From NCBI RefSeq assembly GCF_000472705.1, contig NZ_AXAE01000015.1, positions 124,001-188,000 of the forward strand: a stretch of DNA of 64,000 bases. Direction: 5' to 3'. Shown in pieces: positions 26,345 to 34,183 of the stretch (positions are counted from its first letter, which is position 1; every line of letters begins with the position of its first letter). The notes under the pieces were generated by a model. The model did not search any database. It was not told the origin of the DNA and saw only the letters and a program-made list of their open reading frames with translations. The translations under genes and the position numbers were made by a program. This DNA comes from Mesorhizobium erdmanii USDA 3471 (GTDB taxonomy: Bacteria > Pseudomonadota > Alphaproteobacteria > Rhizobiales > Rhizobiaceae).

Positions 26345-27292
26345 ATTCCGCAAGTTGAACACGAACGGCGCCGTGCGGCTGACGCGCGAGCCGAGTTCCG
26401 GCGGCGGCGCCGGCACCGTGGCGCCCTGCAGCACGACGAGGGCGGCGCGGTCGAGGTCGGGATCGCCTGACGAACGGGCCACGCGCGCCGACATCACCCG
26501 GCCGGACGAATCCACCGTGAAGGTCACGTTCACATTGCCCTGCGCGCCCCTGGATTTCGCGGCGCCGGGATAGCGCTTGTGCCGATTGATCCATGCCGTC
26601 AGCCGTGATTCCCACTTGGCCTGGCTGATGCCTGAAACGCCGGCCGCCGATTTCGGCGCGGCCGCCCTGGCCGCCGGCTTTGTCTCCGGGCTTGCGGTGG
26701 CGACGGTCTTCGCCGGCTCGGCCTTTTCCTTCTTTGGCTTAGGCTTGGGCTTTTCGACCGGTTTTTTCGCCTTGGCCTGGACCGGTTTCTTTTCCTTGGG
26801 CTCCTCGGCGGGCTTCGGCTGTGGCAGCGGAACGACGACCTCCGGCGTCGCCGCATGGACGACGTCGGGAATGACCTCATCCGGTGGCGGCTGATCGACC
26901 GGTTCGGCCTCGGTCATCTCGGTCGGCACGATCTCGTCAGGCGGCACCGTTTCCGGTTGCTCGGAGGTCGCTTCGGCTTGGTCGGCCACTTTCTCGGGCT
27001 CGGCCTCGGTGACCTTTTCGGTCTGCTCGACAGGCTCGGTCTGATCGGGCATCGCCGCATCCAGCATCGTGGCCTGTTCCGGCACCGCCGGCGTCACCAC
27101 CATCGGCGCCATTTCGATCACCGGGACCGGCGGCGGCCCGCCGTCCATCTCGATCGGGCCGAAGCTTTGCACCGCATAAGCGACCGCGACATGGGCGCCG
27201 AGCACCAGCACCGCCGCACCTGTCCACAAGCCGAGATCGCGCCAGCCGAAGCGCGACAGCTGTATCGTGGGCAAGGCGGCGGACCGTGTCAT
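26342..27292 (-). CDS. tonB: TonB energy-transducing protein
   Basis: The product is 316 residues. A membrane anchor near 20-42 is followed by a long periplasmic linker rich in Pro, Glu and Lys (for example K-P-V-E-K-P-K-P-K-P-K-K-E-K). The C-terminal TonB domain begins about 225 with W-E-S-R-L-T-A-W-I-N-R-H-K-R-Y-P and ends F-V-F-N-L-R-N. It couples the ExbB-ExbD motor to outer-membrane iron or haem receptors. The start overlaps the exbD stop (ATGA), and the stop codon lies in the RIME-like repeat. Confidence 0.94.
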   Translation of the reverse strand: MTRSAALPTIQLSRFGWRDLGLWTGAAVLVLGAHVAVAYAVQSFGPIEMDGGPPPVPVIEMAPMVVTPAVPEQATMLDAAMPDQTEPVEQTEKVTEAEPEKVADQAEATSEQPETVPPDEIVPTEMTEAEPVDQPPPDEVIPDVVHAATPEVVVPLPQPKPAEEPKEKKPVQAKAKKPVEKPKPKPKKEKAEPAKTVATASPETKPAARAAAPKSAAGVSGISQAKWESRLTAWINRHKRYPGAAKSRGAQGNVNVTFTVDSSGRVMSARVARSSGDPDLDRAALVVLQGATVPAPPPELGSRVSRTAPFVFNLRN

Positions 27293-27756
27293 GGCACGGC
27301 CGTTCCCGCCGGAGCCAGTGCCGGCGCGTCAGCCGCGGGCGCCGTCTCCAGACCGACGAGCGCGATCTTCAGATAGCCGGCGCCCCGCAACAGGTTCATT
27401 GCTTCCATCAGGTCGCCATAGGCGACCGCCTTGTCGGCACGCAGAAAGATGCGCGTCTGCTTGTCGGCCTTGGTCCTGCTGTCCAGCGTGGCGGCGAAAG
27501 CCGGACGCGGCACGGTGTCGTTGCCGATCGCCAGCGTCAGATCATCCTTCAATGTCAGGAAAAGCGGCGTCTCGGGCCGCGGCGCGGGCGTCGCCGTCGA
27601 GCCCGGCAAATCGACATTGACGTCCACGGTCGCCAGCGGCGCGGCGACCATGAAAATGATCAGCAGCACCAGGATGACGTCGATGAAGGGCGTGACGTTG
27701 ATCTCGTGGCTCTCCTCGAGATCGTCGTCCATGGTCTGTCGGATCCTGCTTCCCAT
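27289..27756 (-). CDS. exbD: ExbD biopolymer transport protein
   Basis: The product is 155 residues from the ATG at 27754-27756. A single membrane helix (about 25-45) follows the E-I-N-V-T-P-F-I-D-V-I-L-V-L-L-I-I-F-M-V motif, including the conserved membrane aspartate that conducts protons. The periplasmic domain carries A-D-K-A-V-A-Y-G-D-L-M. It is the proton-motor stator partner of ExbB and TonB, and is co-translated with tonB. Confidence 0.95.
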   Translation of the reverse strand: MGSRIRQTMDDDLEESHEINVTPFIDVILVLLIIFMVAAPLATVDVNVDLPGSTATPAPRPETPLFLTLKDDLTLAIGNDTVPRPAFAATLDSRTKADKQTRIFLRADKAVAYGDLMEAMNLLRGAGYLKIALVGLETAPAADAPALAPAGTAVP

Positions 27757-27769
27757 GGCGTTGCTCCCG

Positions 27770-28741
27770 CTACTTCGCCGTCGCTGGCGCGACCGAGCGG
27801 AAATCCAGGTCGCGGCTGACCAGCCGTTCGACGCCCGCCGACGCATCGGCGAGGATCTGCCGATAGCCGGCTATCGAGCGGGCAAAGACGTTGTACATGA
27901 CGACCGCCGGTATCGCCGCGACAAGGCCCATGGCGGTGGCCAGCAGCGCCTCGGCGATGCCCGGCGCGACCACGGCGAGATTGGTGGTCTGCGCCTGCGA
28001 AATGCCGATGAAGGCGTTCATGATGCCCCAGACGGTGCCTAACAGGCCGACGAAAGGCGCGGTGGAGCCGATCGTTGCCAGCACGCCGGTGCCGCGCGAC
28101 ATGCGCCGCGACGCCGCCGCCTCGATGCGCGACAGGCGCGAGGTTACCCTTTCCTTCAGCCCGTCGCCGCCGACATGGTCGACCGCGCCGGCCGAGAGTG
28201 CGGTCTCTTCCTCCGCCGCCCGCACCAGAAGCGCGCCGGGGCCGCCGCTGCGGTCGAGCGCGCGGCTCGCCTGCTTCAGCGTCGCGGCATCGCCGATCGC
28301 GCGCACGGCACGGCCGATGCGCAGCTTGCCGCCGAGGATCTCCAGCGATTTGGCGAGCCATATCGTCCAGGTGACCAGCGATGCGAAGGCCAGTCCGATC
28401 ATCACCGCCTTCACGATGATATCGGCGGCCATGAACATGCCCCATGGCGACAAATCGTGCGGCAAGGTGAACTCCATCGCCCCCGCGCGCGCCGCCGCGA
28501 CCGGCTGCGCTGGGGCCATCGTCGGTGGTTCCGCCGCCGCAGGGGTGGTGAGCTTAGGTGTCGCGGGCGCTGGTGCGGCGGGTGCCATGGGTGCGGGTGC
28601 GGCCGGAGCCACGGGCGTCGCGGCAGGGGGGGCGCCGGCCGGTTGCTCCTGGGCCACGGCGCTGCCGCCCGCCAGGATCACCGATGCGACCAACGCCGCG
28701 AACAAACCATGTCTAGACAAGAGCTTCTTCCTTGTTGTCAC
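27770..28741 (-). CDS. exbB: ExbB proton channel protein
   Basis: The product is about 323 residues from a GTG at 28739-28741. A TTG at 28786 would overlap the preceding gene and is less likely. An N-terminal signal ([18 protein letters not shown]) and a long Ala/Pro-rich periplasmic segment, typical of alphaproteobacterial ExbB, precede the MotA/TolQ/ExbB core. That core is recognised by [21 protein letters not shown]. It forms the inner-membrane channel that powers TonB. Confidence 0.93.
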   Translation of the reverse strand: MTTRKKLLSRHGLFAALVASVILAGGSAVAQEQPAGAPPAATPVAPAAPAPMAPAAPAPATPKLTTPAAAEPPTMAPAQPVAAARAGAMEFTLPHDLSPWGMFMAADIIVKAVMIGLAFASLVTWTIWLAKSLEILGGKLRIGRAVRAIGDAATLKQASRALDRSGGPGALLVRAAEEETALSAGAVDHVGGDGLKERVTSRLSRIEAAASRRMSRGTGVLATIGSTAPFVGLLGTVWGIMNAFIGISQAQTTNLAVVAPGIAEALLATAMGLVAAIPAVVMYNVFARSIAGYRQILADASAGVERLVSRDLDFRSVAPATAK

Positions 28742-28769
28742 AGCGGCCAGCCGCTCCCCGCCGCGATCG

Positions 28770-29561
28770 TCATTGCAAATAGCCAACCGGCTGGCCGGTG
28801 ACCGGATGCGCGAACACGCCCATCTCCACGCCGAAAATGCCCTTGAGCACGTCGCCCCGCATGATTTCGCCCGGCGTGCCGCGGGTCAGCAGCTTGCCGT
28901 CCTTGAGCGCGATCAATTCGTCGCAATAGCGCGCCGCCATGTTGGGGTCGTGCAGCACCACGACGACGCAGAGGTCGCGTTTGCGGCTGAGTTCCCTGAC
29001 CAGCCCCAGCACCTCGACCTGATGGGCGATGTCGAGCGCCGAGATCGGCTCGTCGAGCAACATGACGCCGGCATTTTGCGCTACCAGCATGGCGAGCCAG
29101 GCGCGCTGCCGTTCGCCGCCGGACAATTCGTCGACCAGCCGGTCGGCGAAGCCGTCCATGTCGGTCAGCGCAAGCGCCTCCTCGACATGCCGCCTGTCTT
29201 CCGCGCTGAAGCGGCCAAGCGCGCCATGCCAGGGATAGCGCCCGAGTCTTGCCAGTTCGCGCACGCTGAGGCCCGTTGCCGCCGGCGTCGTCTGCGGCAG
29301 ATAGGCGAGCGCTCGCGCGAGTTCGCGGGCACCCCATTGCGGCAACGGCCGTTTGGCGAAAGTGATGGCGCCCGAGCTTGCCGGTTGCTGGCGGGCCAAA
29401 AGCTTGACCAGCGTCGACTTGCCGGAGCCATTGTGGCCGATCAGCCCGTAAACGCGCGAACGCCGCAGCTCGAACGAGACAGGACCGAGCAGCGTTCGCT
29501 CGCCGACGGCAAACCGCACGGCGTCGATTTGAAAGGCAGTCTCGGCTCCAGCCACGGTCAC
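28770..29561 (-). CDS. iron/haem-type ABC transporter ATP-binding protein
   Basis: The product is 263 residues from a GTG at 29559-29561. Walker A is G-H-N-G-S-G-K-S-T (42-50), the signature is [10 protein letters not shown] near 146, and Walker B is [12 protein letters not shown]. It belongs to the FecE/FhuC group of ferric-siderophore and haem importers. It leads the exbB-exbD-tonB operon behind an iron-box promoter, but no permease or binding protein is adjacent, so it must partner with subunits encoded elsewhere. Confidence 0.9.
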   Translation of the reverse strand: MTVAGAETAFQIDAVRFAVGERTLLGPVSFELRRSRVYGLIGHNGSGKSTLVKLLARQQPASSGAITFAKRPLPQWGARELARALAYLPQTTPAATGLSVRELARLGRYPWHGALGRFSAEDRRHVEEALALTDMDGFADRLVDELSGGERQRAWLAMLVAQNAGVMLLDEPISALDIAHQVEVLGLVRELSRKRDLCVVVVLHDPNMAARYCDELIALKDGKLLTRGTPGEIMRGDVLKGIFGVEMGVFAHPVTGQPVGYLQ

Positions 29562-29801
29562 GGCTTTTTCTCCAATGCGGCCGTCGGATTCCCGATTTCT
29601 GGCCTCGGCAGTCCGATGCCCGGCTGATTATAAAACATGACATTTCTAGTCAACATTGAAGACGACTTCAACAGTCAACAAATCGTCGTGACCGTCAGGA
29701 TCGCCGCGAAATTCGCAAGACAGGGCTGCGGCGGCCATCGGATGACAACCAATCTGGTGTCGGGCGCCACACGCCCGGCGGCGAGCGATCGCCCGCATGT
29801 C
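29562..29801. other. intergenic stretch between the iron operon promoter and the RIME copy
   Basis: This starts with the promoter and iron box (29627-29653) described separately. The remaining bases up to the RIME repeat at 29802 contain no gene I can support. Short frames there show no ribosome site or known domain. Confidence 0.45.
29627..29653 (-). promoter_or_regulatory. iron-responsive (IRO box) promoter of the ABC-exbBD-tonB operon
   Basis: On the minus strand TTGACT (29653-29648) and TATAAT (29632-29627) form a promoter with 15-base spacing. TGA-CTAGAAATG-TCA (29652-29638) matches the TGA-N9-TCA IRO box bound by the iron regulator RirA in rhizobia, and overlaps the -35 element. Repression under iron sufficiency is therefore likely. 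Confidence 0.75.
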
Positions 29802-29905
29802 TAGAGCAATTCCAGGAAAAGTGTGTAACGGTTTTCCGTTCGGAATTGCGTAAAAACAAAGAGTTAGAGCGGTTCGACGATTCCATAAATCGCTGAACCG
29901 CTCTA
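29802..29905 (-). repeat. RIME-like mosaic repeat, copy 2
   Basis: This copy runs in reverse order to the one at 26241-26344. GCAATTCC...GGAATTGC comes first, the AAACAAAGAGTT joint follows, and AGAGCGGTTC...GAACCGCTCTAG is last. The two copies bracket the iron-uptake operon as an inverted pair about 3.5 kb apart. Confidence 0.82.
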
Positions 29906-29961
29906 GCATCTGGTGTCGGCGCATTGAACGATTATGCTTGGTCGAAAGCAGGGAGCCACCA

Positions 29962-30690
29962 ATGATCAAGGCAACGCCGTTCGACTTCCCCTATGACGGT
30001 AGGCTGGTAGCTGGAAACACAGCGCTTGTGGTCATCGACCTGCAGCAGGATTTCCTGTCGACGACGGGCTACTTCGCCAGGAAGGGATATGACCCCTCGC
30101 CGCTGCGGGCGATCCTGCCTGCGGTGAACCGGCTGATATCGGCCGCGCGCAAAGCCGGCGTCGCGATTATCCACACCAGGCAGGGCTATCGCGCCGACAT
30201 GGCCGACATGACGCCTTACGAAAAATGGCGCCGCAAGCGTTCCGGTCTCGACGGCACCGACGTCCTGCTGCGCTCGGGCGCGGGATTCCAGATCGTTCCG
30301 GAAATCGATGTCGCGCCGCATGACATCATCGTCGACAAGACCTGCAACAGCGCCTTCACCTATACGGATTTCGAGCTCGTGCTGCGCGCCCGGGGCATCA
30401 CGCATCTGATGTTTTCCGGCTGCACGACCGATGTATGCGTCCACACCACGCTGCGCGAGGCCTGCGACCGCAACTTCCAGTGCCTGACGATTCCGGATGC
30501 CTGCGCCAGCGGCGACAAATATGCCCACGAAGCCGCGTTGCACATGGTGACGGTCGAGGACGGTGTCTTCGGTGTCCTCGCGGATTCATACGCCGTGGTC
30601 GAAGGCCTGTCGCGGCTTGGCGATAGGCCCGAAACGACCGAGGGGCCTCAGCCCGCTGCCCGCGTCTCCGCCCCGTCGCGAGGCGCATAG
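29962..30690 (+). CDS. isochorismatase-fold cysteine hydrolase
   Basis: The product is 242 residues from the ATG at 29962, with GGGAG upstream. The catalytic triad of the family is present: Asp26 in V-V-I-D-L-Q-Q-D-F, Lys126 in I-V-D-K-T-C-N-S-A-F and Cys159 in C-T-T-D-V-C-V. The closest relatives by pattern are amide hydrolases of the RutB/biuret-hydrolase group rather than true isochorismatases. The last 43 bases overlap the 3' end of the opposite-strand LLM gene. Confidence 0.87.
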   Translation: MIKATPFDFPYDGRLVAGNTALVVIDLQQDFLSTTGYFARKGYDPSPLRAILPAVNRLISAARKAGVAIIHTRQGYRADMADMTPYEKWRRKRSGLDGTDVLLRSGAGFQIVPEIDVAPHDIIVDKTCNSAFTYTDFELVLRARGITHLMFSGCTTDVCVHTTLREACDRNFQCLTIPDACASGDKYAHEAALHMVTVEDGVFGVLADSYAVVEGLSRLGDRPETTEGPQPAARVSAPSRGA

Positions 30691-31589
30691 GCTCCCGGCT
30701 GGAAGGCGTCATGCTCGCGGCGTGCTAGCGAGTTGCGCAGCAGGGCGATCGTTTCCCGGCCGGCTGTCGCGATCTCGCGCGGCGTGTCGACGCCGACGAT
30801 CATGAATTCGTCGATCCCGAGCCCGGCATAGGCAAGCAGCGACAGGGCGACCTGTGCCGGCGGCCCGGACAGGTCGACCGCCTTGTGGCCGGTGGCGGCA
30901 GCGCCCCGGTGAATCCGCACCGGAAGCGCGAAGCGCAGTCTGCCGGCCCGGCCATGTTCGGCGGCCGCACCGCGCACCCGCTCCATCAGCTGCCGGACCT
31001 CGTCGATCGAGCCCGGCGCTAGTTCGAAGACATCGGCGTGCCGGCCGGCCACCTTCAGCGCCGTTCCGGACTGTCCGCCCATGCGGATGGTCAGGTCGGC
31101 GCCGTGCGGACCCTTGCGCTCGATATAGCCGCCCCTGATGCTGTAGAAGGCGCCTTCGTGGTCGAAGGGCCGCTCGTTCGACCACAGCCGCTTCAACAGC
31201 ACCAGATATTCGTCGATGCGCTGCCAGATGACCGTATGCCCGACCGGCCGCGACTCGGCATCGTCGTCATTCAGCGGCTCGCTGATCATCCGAAGCGCCA
31301 GCCGCCCGCCGCTTTTGCTATCGATCGATGCCAGCTGGCGCGCCGCCACGGTCGGTTCGATCACGCCGGCCCAGTGAGTCAACACCACTTCCAGCGACGC
31401 CGTGCGGTCCAGCACCTGGGCGGCAATATCCATATTGGTCAAGAGCCCGGCCGGATCGTCGACGACGATCTTCCGGAAGCCGCCATCCTCGATCAGCCCG
31501 AGCTTGGTGGCGGTCTCGGCGAGGTCGTAGAAGAAGGGAACGGCGTCGTCCGAGGACTTGCCTGGGACATGGGTGAATTCGACCGGCAT
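30648..31589 (-). CDS. LLM class flavin-dependent oxidoreductase
   Basis: The product is 313 residues from the ATG at 31587-31589, eight bases after GGAGG. An ATG six bases upstream lies too close to that site. The luciferase-like fold is indicated by L-V-L-L-K-R-L-W-S-N-E-R-P-F-D-H-E-G near residue 145 and P-V-R-I-H-R-G near 230. Such enzymes are FMNH2-dependent monooxygenases or F420-like dehydrogenases acting on sulfonates, alkanes or similar compounds. The 3' end overlaps the isochorismatase-fold gene by 43 bases. Confidence 0.85.
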   Translation of the reverse strand: MPVEFTHVPGKSSDDAVPFFYDLAETATKLGLIEDGGFRKIVVDDPAGLLTNMDIAAQVLDRTASLEVVLTHWAGVIEPTVAARQLASIDSKSGGRLALRMISEPLNDDDAESRPVGHTVIWQRIDEYLVLLKRLWSNERPFDHEGAFYSIRGGYIERKGPHGADLTIRMGGQSGTALKVAGRHADVFELAPGSIDEVRQLMERVRGAAAEHGRAGRLRFALPVRIHRGAAATGHKAVDLSGPPAQVALSLLAYAGLGIDEFMIVGVDTPREIATAGRETIALLRNSLARREHDAFQPGAYAPRDGAETRAAG

Positions 31590-31727
31590 TGTCATCTCCT
31601 CCATCGCTGGAATCATGGATGCGGTGAGATTCGAACCACGGCCGCGCGCAAACGCACCGGGATCCGGTTCATTCAACTCCGATTGACTTGATACAGTGGG
31701 GCAACCTGCCCCTGCCGATCCGGTGAC

Positions 31728-31883
31728 TTAGGGAATGAGTCCCAGAACGACGGCCCCGGTGAACACGAATGCAAGGGCAAAGACGAGATAGGCGAAAGCT
31801 CCGGCATAGGCCGGGCGAAAGGTCTGGGCATTGGCCAGCCTCTGGCCGCTGCTGTCGGTCTGAGCGTTCTGGATATAGGACAT
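31728..31883 (-). CDS. 51-residue membrane protein
   Basis: An ATG at 31881-31883 follows a GGAGG site and opens 51 codons ending TAA. The first 24 residues are polar (M-S-Y-I-Q-N-A-Q-T-D-S-S-G), and one hydrophobic helix (A-Y-L-V-F-A-L-A-F-V-F-T-G-A-V-V-L-G-L) fills the C-terminal half. It would be a single-pass inner-membrane small protein with no assigned function. It lies between the LLM gene and an ABC importer, in its own reading unit. Confidence 0.7.
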   Translation of the reverse strand: MSYIQNAQTDSSGQRLANAQTFRPAYAGAFAYLVFALAFVFTGAVVLGLIP

Positions 31884-32186
31884 ATCGACCTCCGTCTCAC
31901 CGGTTAATCTATAAAACTTGTAGACTTTGTCGATTGCTATTTTTCGGCTGGCGGCAGAATAATTTTCTCATTTATGGCGCAAAATTAGTATCCATTTGCT
32001 GCGGCGGCCAGCGGAACAAACCGGTCGGCAAGGCTGTTCACATCGCTGCAGGCGTCCGAATGGACCTTCGGCCTCGGAACTGTTCGCGTAGCCCAGGTCG
32101 AGGCTGCGGCGAAGGCCGCGGCCGAAAAGCTCAGGCCGGTCACGGTGCAGCGCCCTCTCCGACCGCTTCGCGGCGAGGAACCAGGT
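31884..32186. other. intergenic stretch, no gene seen
   Basis: The first 80 or so bases are AT-rich and probably hold the promoter of the 51-residue membrane protein. The remainder reads as high-GC sequence with no ribosome site, no full-length frame and no family match. A degraded gene is possible, but I could not identify one. Confidence 0.45.
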
Positions 32187-33131
32187 CTAACGCTCTTCCC
32201 TTCGGAACGGCTTCAGCAGCGCTGACGGCGCCACCGCGTTGCGCGACATGAAAGCCATGGCAACGATGGTGAAGATGAAGGGCAGCATCAGGAACGCCTC
32301 GTAGGGGATATGCCCGAGCCCGCTCGCCTGCATGCGCAGTTGCAGGGCATCGACAAAGGCAAACAGAAGCGCCGCGCCCGCCGAGCGCCACGGATCCCAA
32401 CGGCCGAACACGACCAGCGCGATCGCCACCCAGCCGCGCCCGGAGACGACGCCGAAGGTGAAGGCGTTGAACTGCGCCATCGACAGGAAGGCTCCGGCAA
32501 GCCCCATCAGCGCACCGCCGAGAATGACCGCCTGGAAGCGCGTGGCAATGACGCTGACGCCGGCGGAATCGGCCGCGCGCGGGTTCTCGCCGACCATGCG
32601 CACCGACAGGCCCCATGGCGTACGGTAGAGCACAAAGGCGGCGAGCGGTATGGCGATGATTGCCATGTAGACCAGCGTGAACTGGTTGAACACCGCCGGC
32701 CCGAGCACGGGAATATCTGACAGCACCGGGATCGGCAGCGTCTGGAAACCCTTGATGCTGGGCGGCACCGATTGCTGCCCGAAGATCAGCCGGTAGAGGA
32801 AATAGGCAAGGCCCGACGAGAACAAGGTCACGCCGATGCCGCAGACGTGCTGGCTCAAGCCCAGCACCACCGTGAACAGCGCGTGCAGCGCGCCCATCAG
32901 CATGCCGGTCAGCACCGCCACCATAACACCGAGCCACAGATTGCCGCTGAGGCTTGTCTCTGTGAAGCCGGTCATGGCGCAAAGCAGCATGATGCCTTCA
33001 ATGCCGAGATTGAGCACGCCGGCCCGCTCGGAAAACATCTCGCCGAGCGTGGCAAAGGCCAAAGGCGTGGCGATGCGGATGATGGCCGCCAGAAAGCCGA
33101 CCTGAAAGATCTGTTCCAGCACCACGCTCAT
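32187..33131 (-). CDS. ABC transporter permease (NupQ/BMP type)
   Basis: The product is 314 residues. About eight to ten hydrophobic segments carry the BPD_transp_2 pattern, with F-S-E-R-A-G-V-L-N-L-G-I-E-G-I-M-L near residue 35 and E-N-P-R-A-A-D-S-A-G-V near 180. This is the second membrane subunit of a BMP-type importer, a family that often carries nucleosides or purines. Its start overlaps the other permease stop by four bases, and it is the last gene of the importer operon. Confidence 0.92.
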   Translation of the reverse strand: MSVVLEQIFQVGFLAAIIRIATPLAFATLGEMFSERAGVLNLGIEGIMLLCAMTGFTETSLSGNLWLGVMVAVLTGMLMGALHALFTVVLGLSQHVCGIGVTLFSSGLAYFLYRLIFGQQSVPPSIKGFQTLPIPVLSDIPVLGPAVFNQFTLVYMAIIAIPLAAFVLYRTPWGLSVRMVGENPRAADSAGVSVIATRFQAVILGGALMGLAGAFLSMAQFNAFTFGVVSGRGWVAIALVVFGRWDPWRSAGAALLFAFVDALQLRMQASGLGHIPYEAFLMLPFIFTIVAMAFMSRNAVAPSALLKPFRREER

Positions 33132-34183
33132 CGGGAAGCTCCGACGCGGCGGATGCGATAGGCGGTGAACAGCAGCGCCACCAGCATGGCGAGCAGCGCG
33201 GTCCCCTGGATGACGTCGCTAAGGAAGGCCGGCACGCCGGTTGCGCGCGACATTGCCTCGGCGCCGGTCATCACGGCGGCCAGGAAGATCGCCGCCGGCA
33301 CGACGCCAAGCGGATTGAGCCGCGCCAGCATGGCGACGACGATGCCGGAATAACCATAGCCCGGCGAGATGTCGCTCATCACCTGGAAATGCACGCCACC
33401 GACCTCGCCGACGCCGGCGAGACCCGCGAGAGCGCCTGACAGCAGCGCGGTCGAGAGCAGCACGCGCTCGACATGGATGCCGCCATATCTGGCCGCTTCC
33501 GGGTTTTCGCCCGTGACCCTGATGCGGAAACCGAGCGTCGTGCGCGCAATGAGGAACCAGATCGAAGGTGCCGTGATCAGCGCCACGATAACGCCGAGAT
33601 GCAGCCGCGTGCCTTCGATCAGCACCGGAAAATTGGCCGAATCCTCGATCGGCGGCGAGATCGGATAGCCGCTGAAACTGTCCTTCCACGGCCCTTCGAT
33701 CAGCGCCATCAGCGCGTAGTAGATGACCGAGTTGAGCAGCAGCGAGCTCACGACGTCGTCGACCTTGAATTTCACCCGCAGTGTCGCCGGCACCAATGCG
33801 ACCACGGCACCAGCGGCAGCACCCGCGATTGCCATCAGCAGCATGGCGAGCGGCCCCGGCATCGGGATCGCGCCGACAAAACAGCTCGCCACCGCACCGG
33901 CCAGCAATTGCCCTTCGGCACCGATGTTCCAGAATTTGGCGCGAAAGGCGACGGCCACCGCCAGCCCGGTGAAGATCATCGGGGCGGCGCGCACCAGCGT
34001 TTCGGTGATCGCGTAGCTGTCGCCGAGCGACGCGGTGAACATCACGCCGTACGATTCGAGCACACCGGCGCCGGCCAGCGCGATCAGGCCACTGCACAGG
34101 ATGAGCGTGGCGCCGATCGCCAGCAGCGGCAGAACCAGATTGAACCAGGCAGGTGTCGACGTGCGGACTTCCAGGCGAAACAT
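33128..34183 (-). CDS. ABC transporter permease (NupP/BMP type)
   Basis: The product is 351 residues, mostly hydrophobic. It shows F-R-A-K-F-W-N-I-G-A-E-G-Q-L-L-A-G near residue 82 and R-V-T-G-E-N-P-E-A-A-R-Y-G-G-I near 220, both standard for the first permease of BMP-type importers. Its ATG overlaps the ATPase stop by one base (TGATG), so the subunits are made in balance. Confidence 0.92.
   Translation of the reverse strand: MFRLEVRTSTPAWFNLVLPLLAIGATLILCSGLIALAGAGVLESYGVMFTASLGDSYAITETLVRAAPMIFTGLAVAVAFRAKFWNIGAEGQLLAGAVASCFVGAIPMPGPLAMLLMAIAGAAAGAVVALVPATLRVKFKVDDVVSSLLLNSVIYYALMALIEGPWKDSFSGYPISPPIEDSANFPVLIEGTRLHLGVIVALITAPSIWFLIARTTLGFRIRVTGENPEAARYGGIHVERVLLSTALLSGALAGLAGVGEVGGVHFQVMSDISPGYGYSGIVVAMLARLNPLGVVPAAIFLAAVMTGAEAMSRATGVPAFLSDVIQGTALLAMLVALLFTAYRIRRVGASR

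Noticed and set aside
31884..32186. Possible degraded gene before the BMP-type permease
   Set aside because: The segment has codon-like composition in one frame, but no recognisable motif, start or ribosome site.
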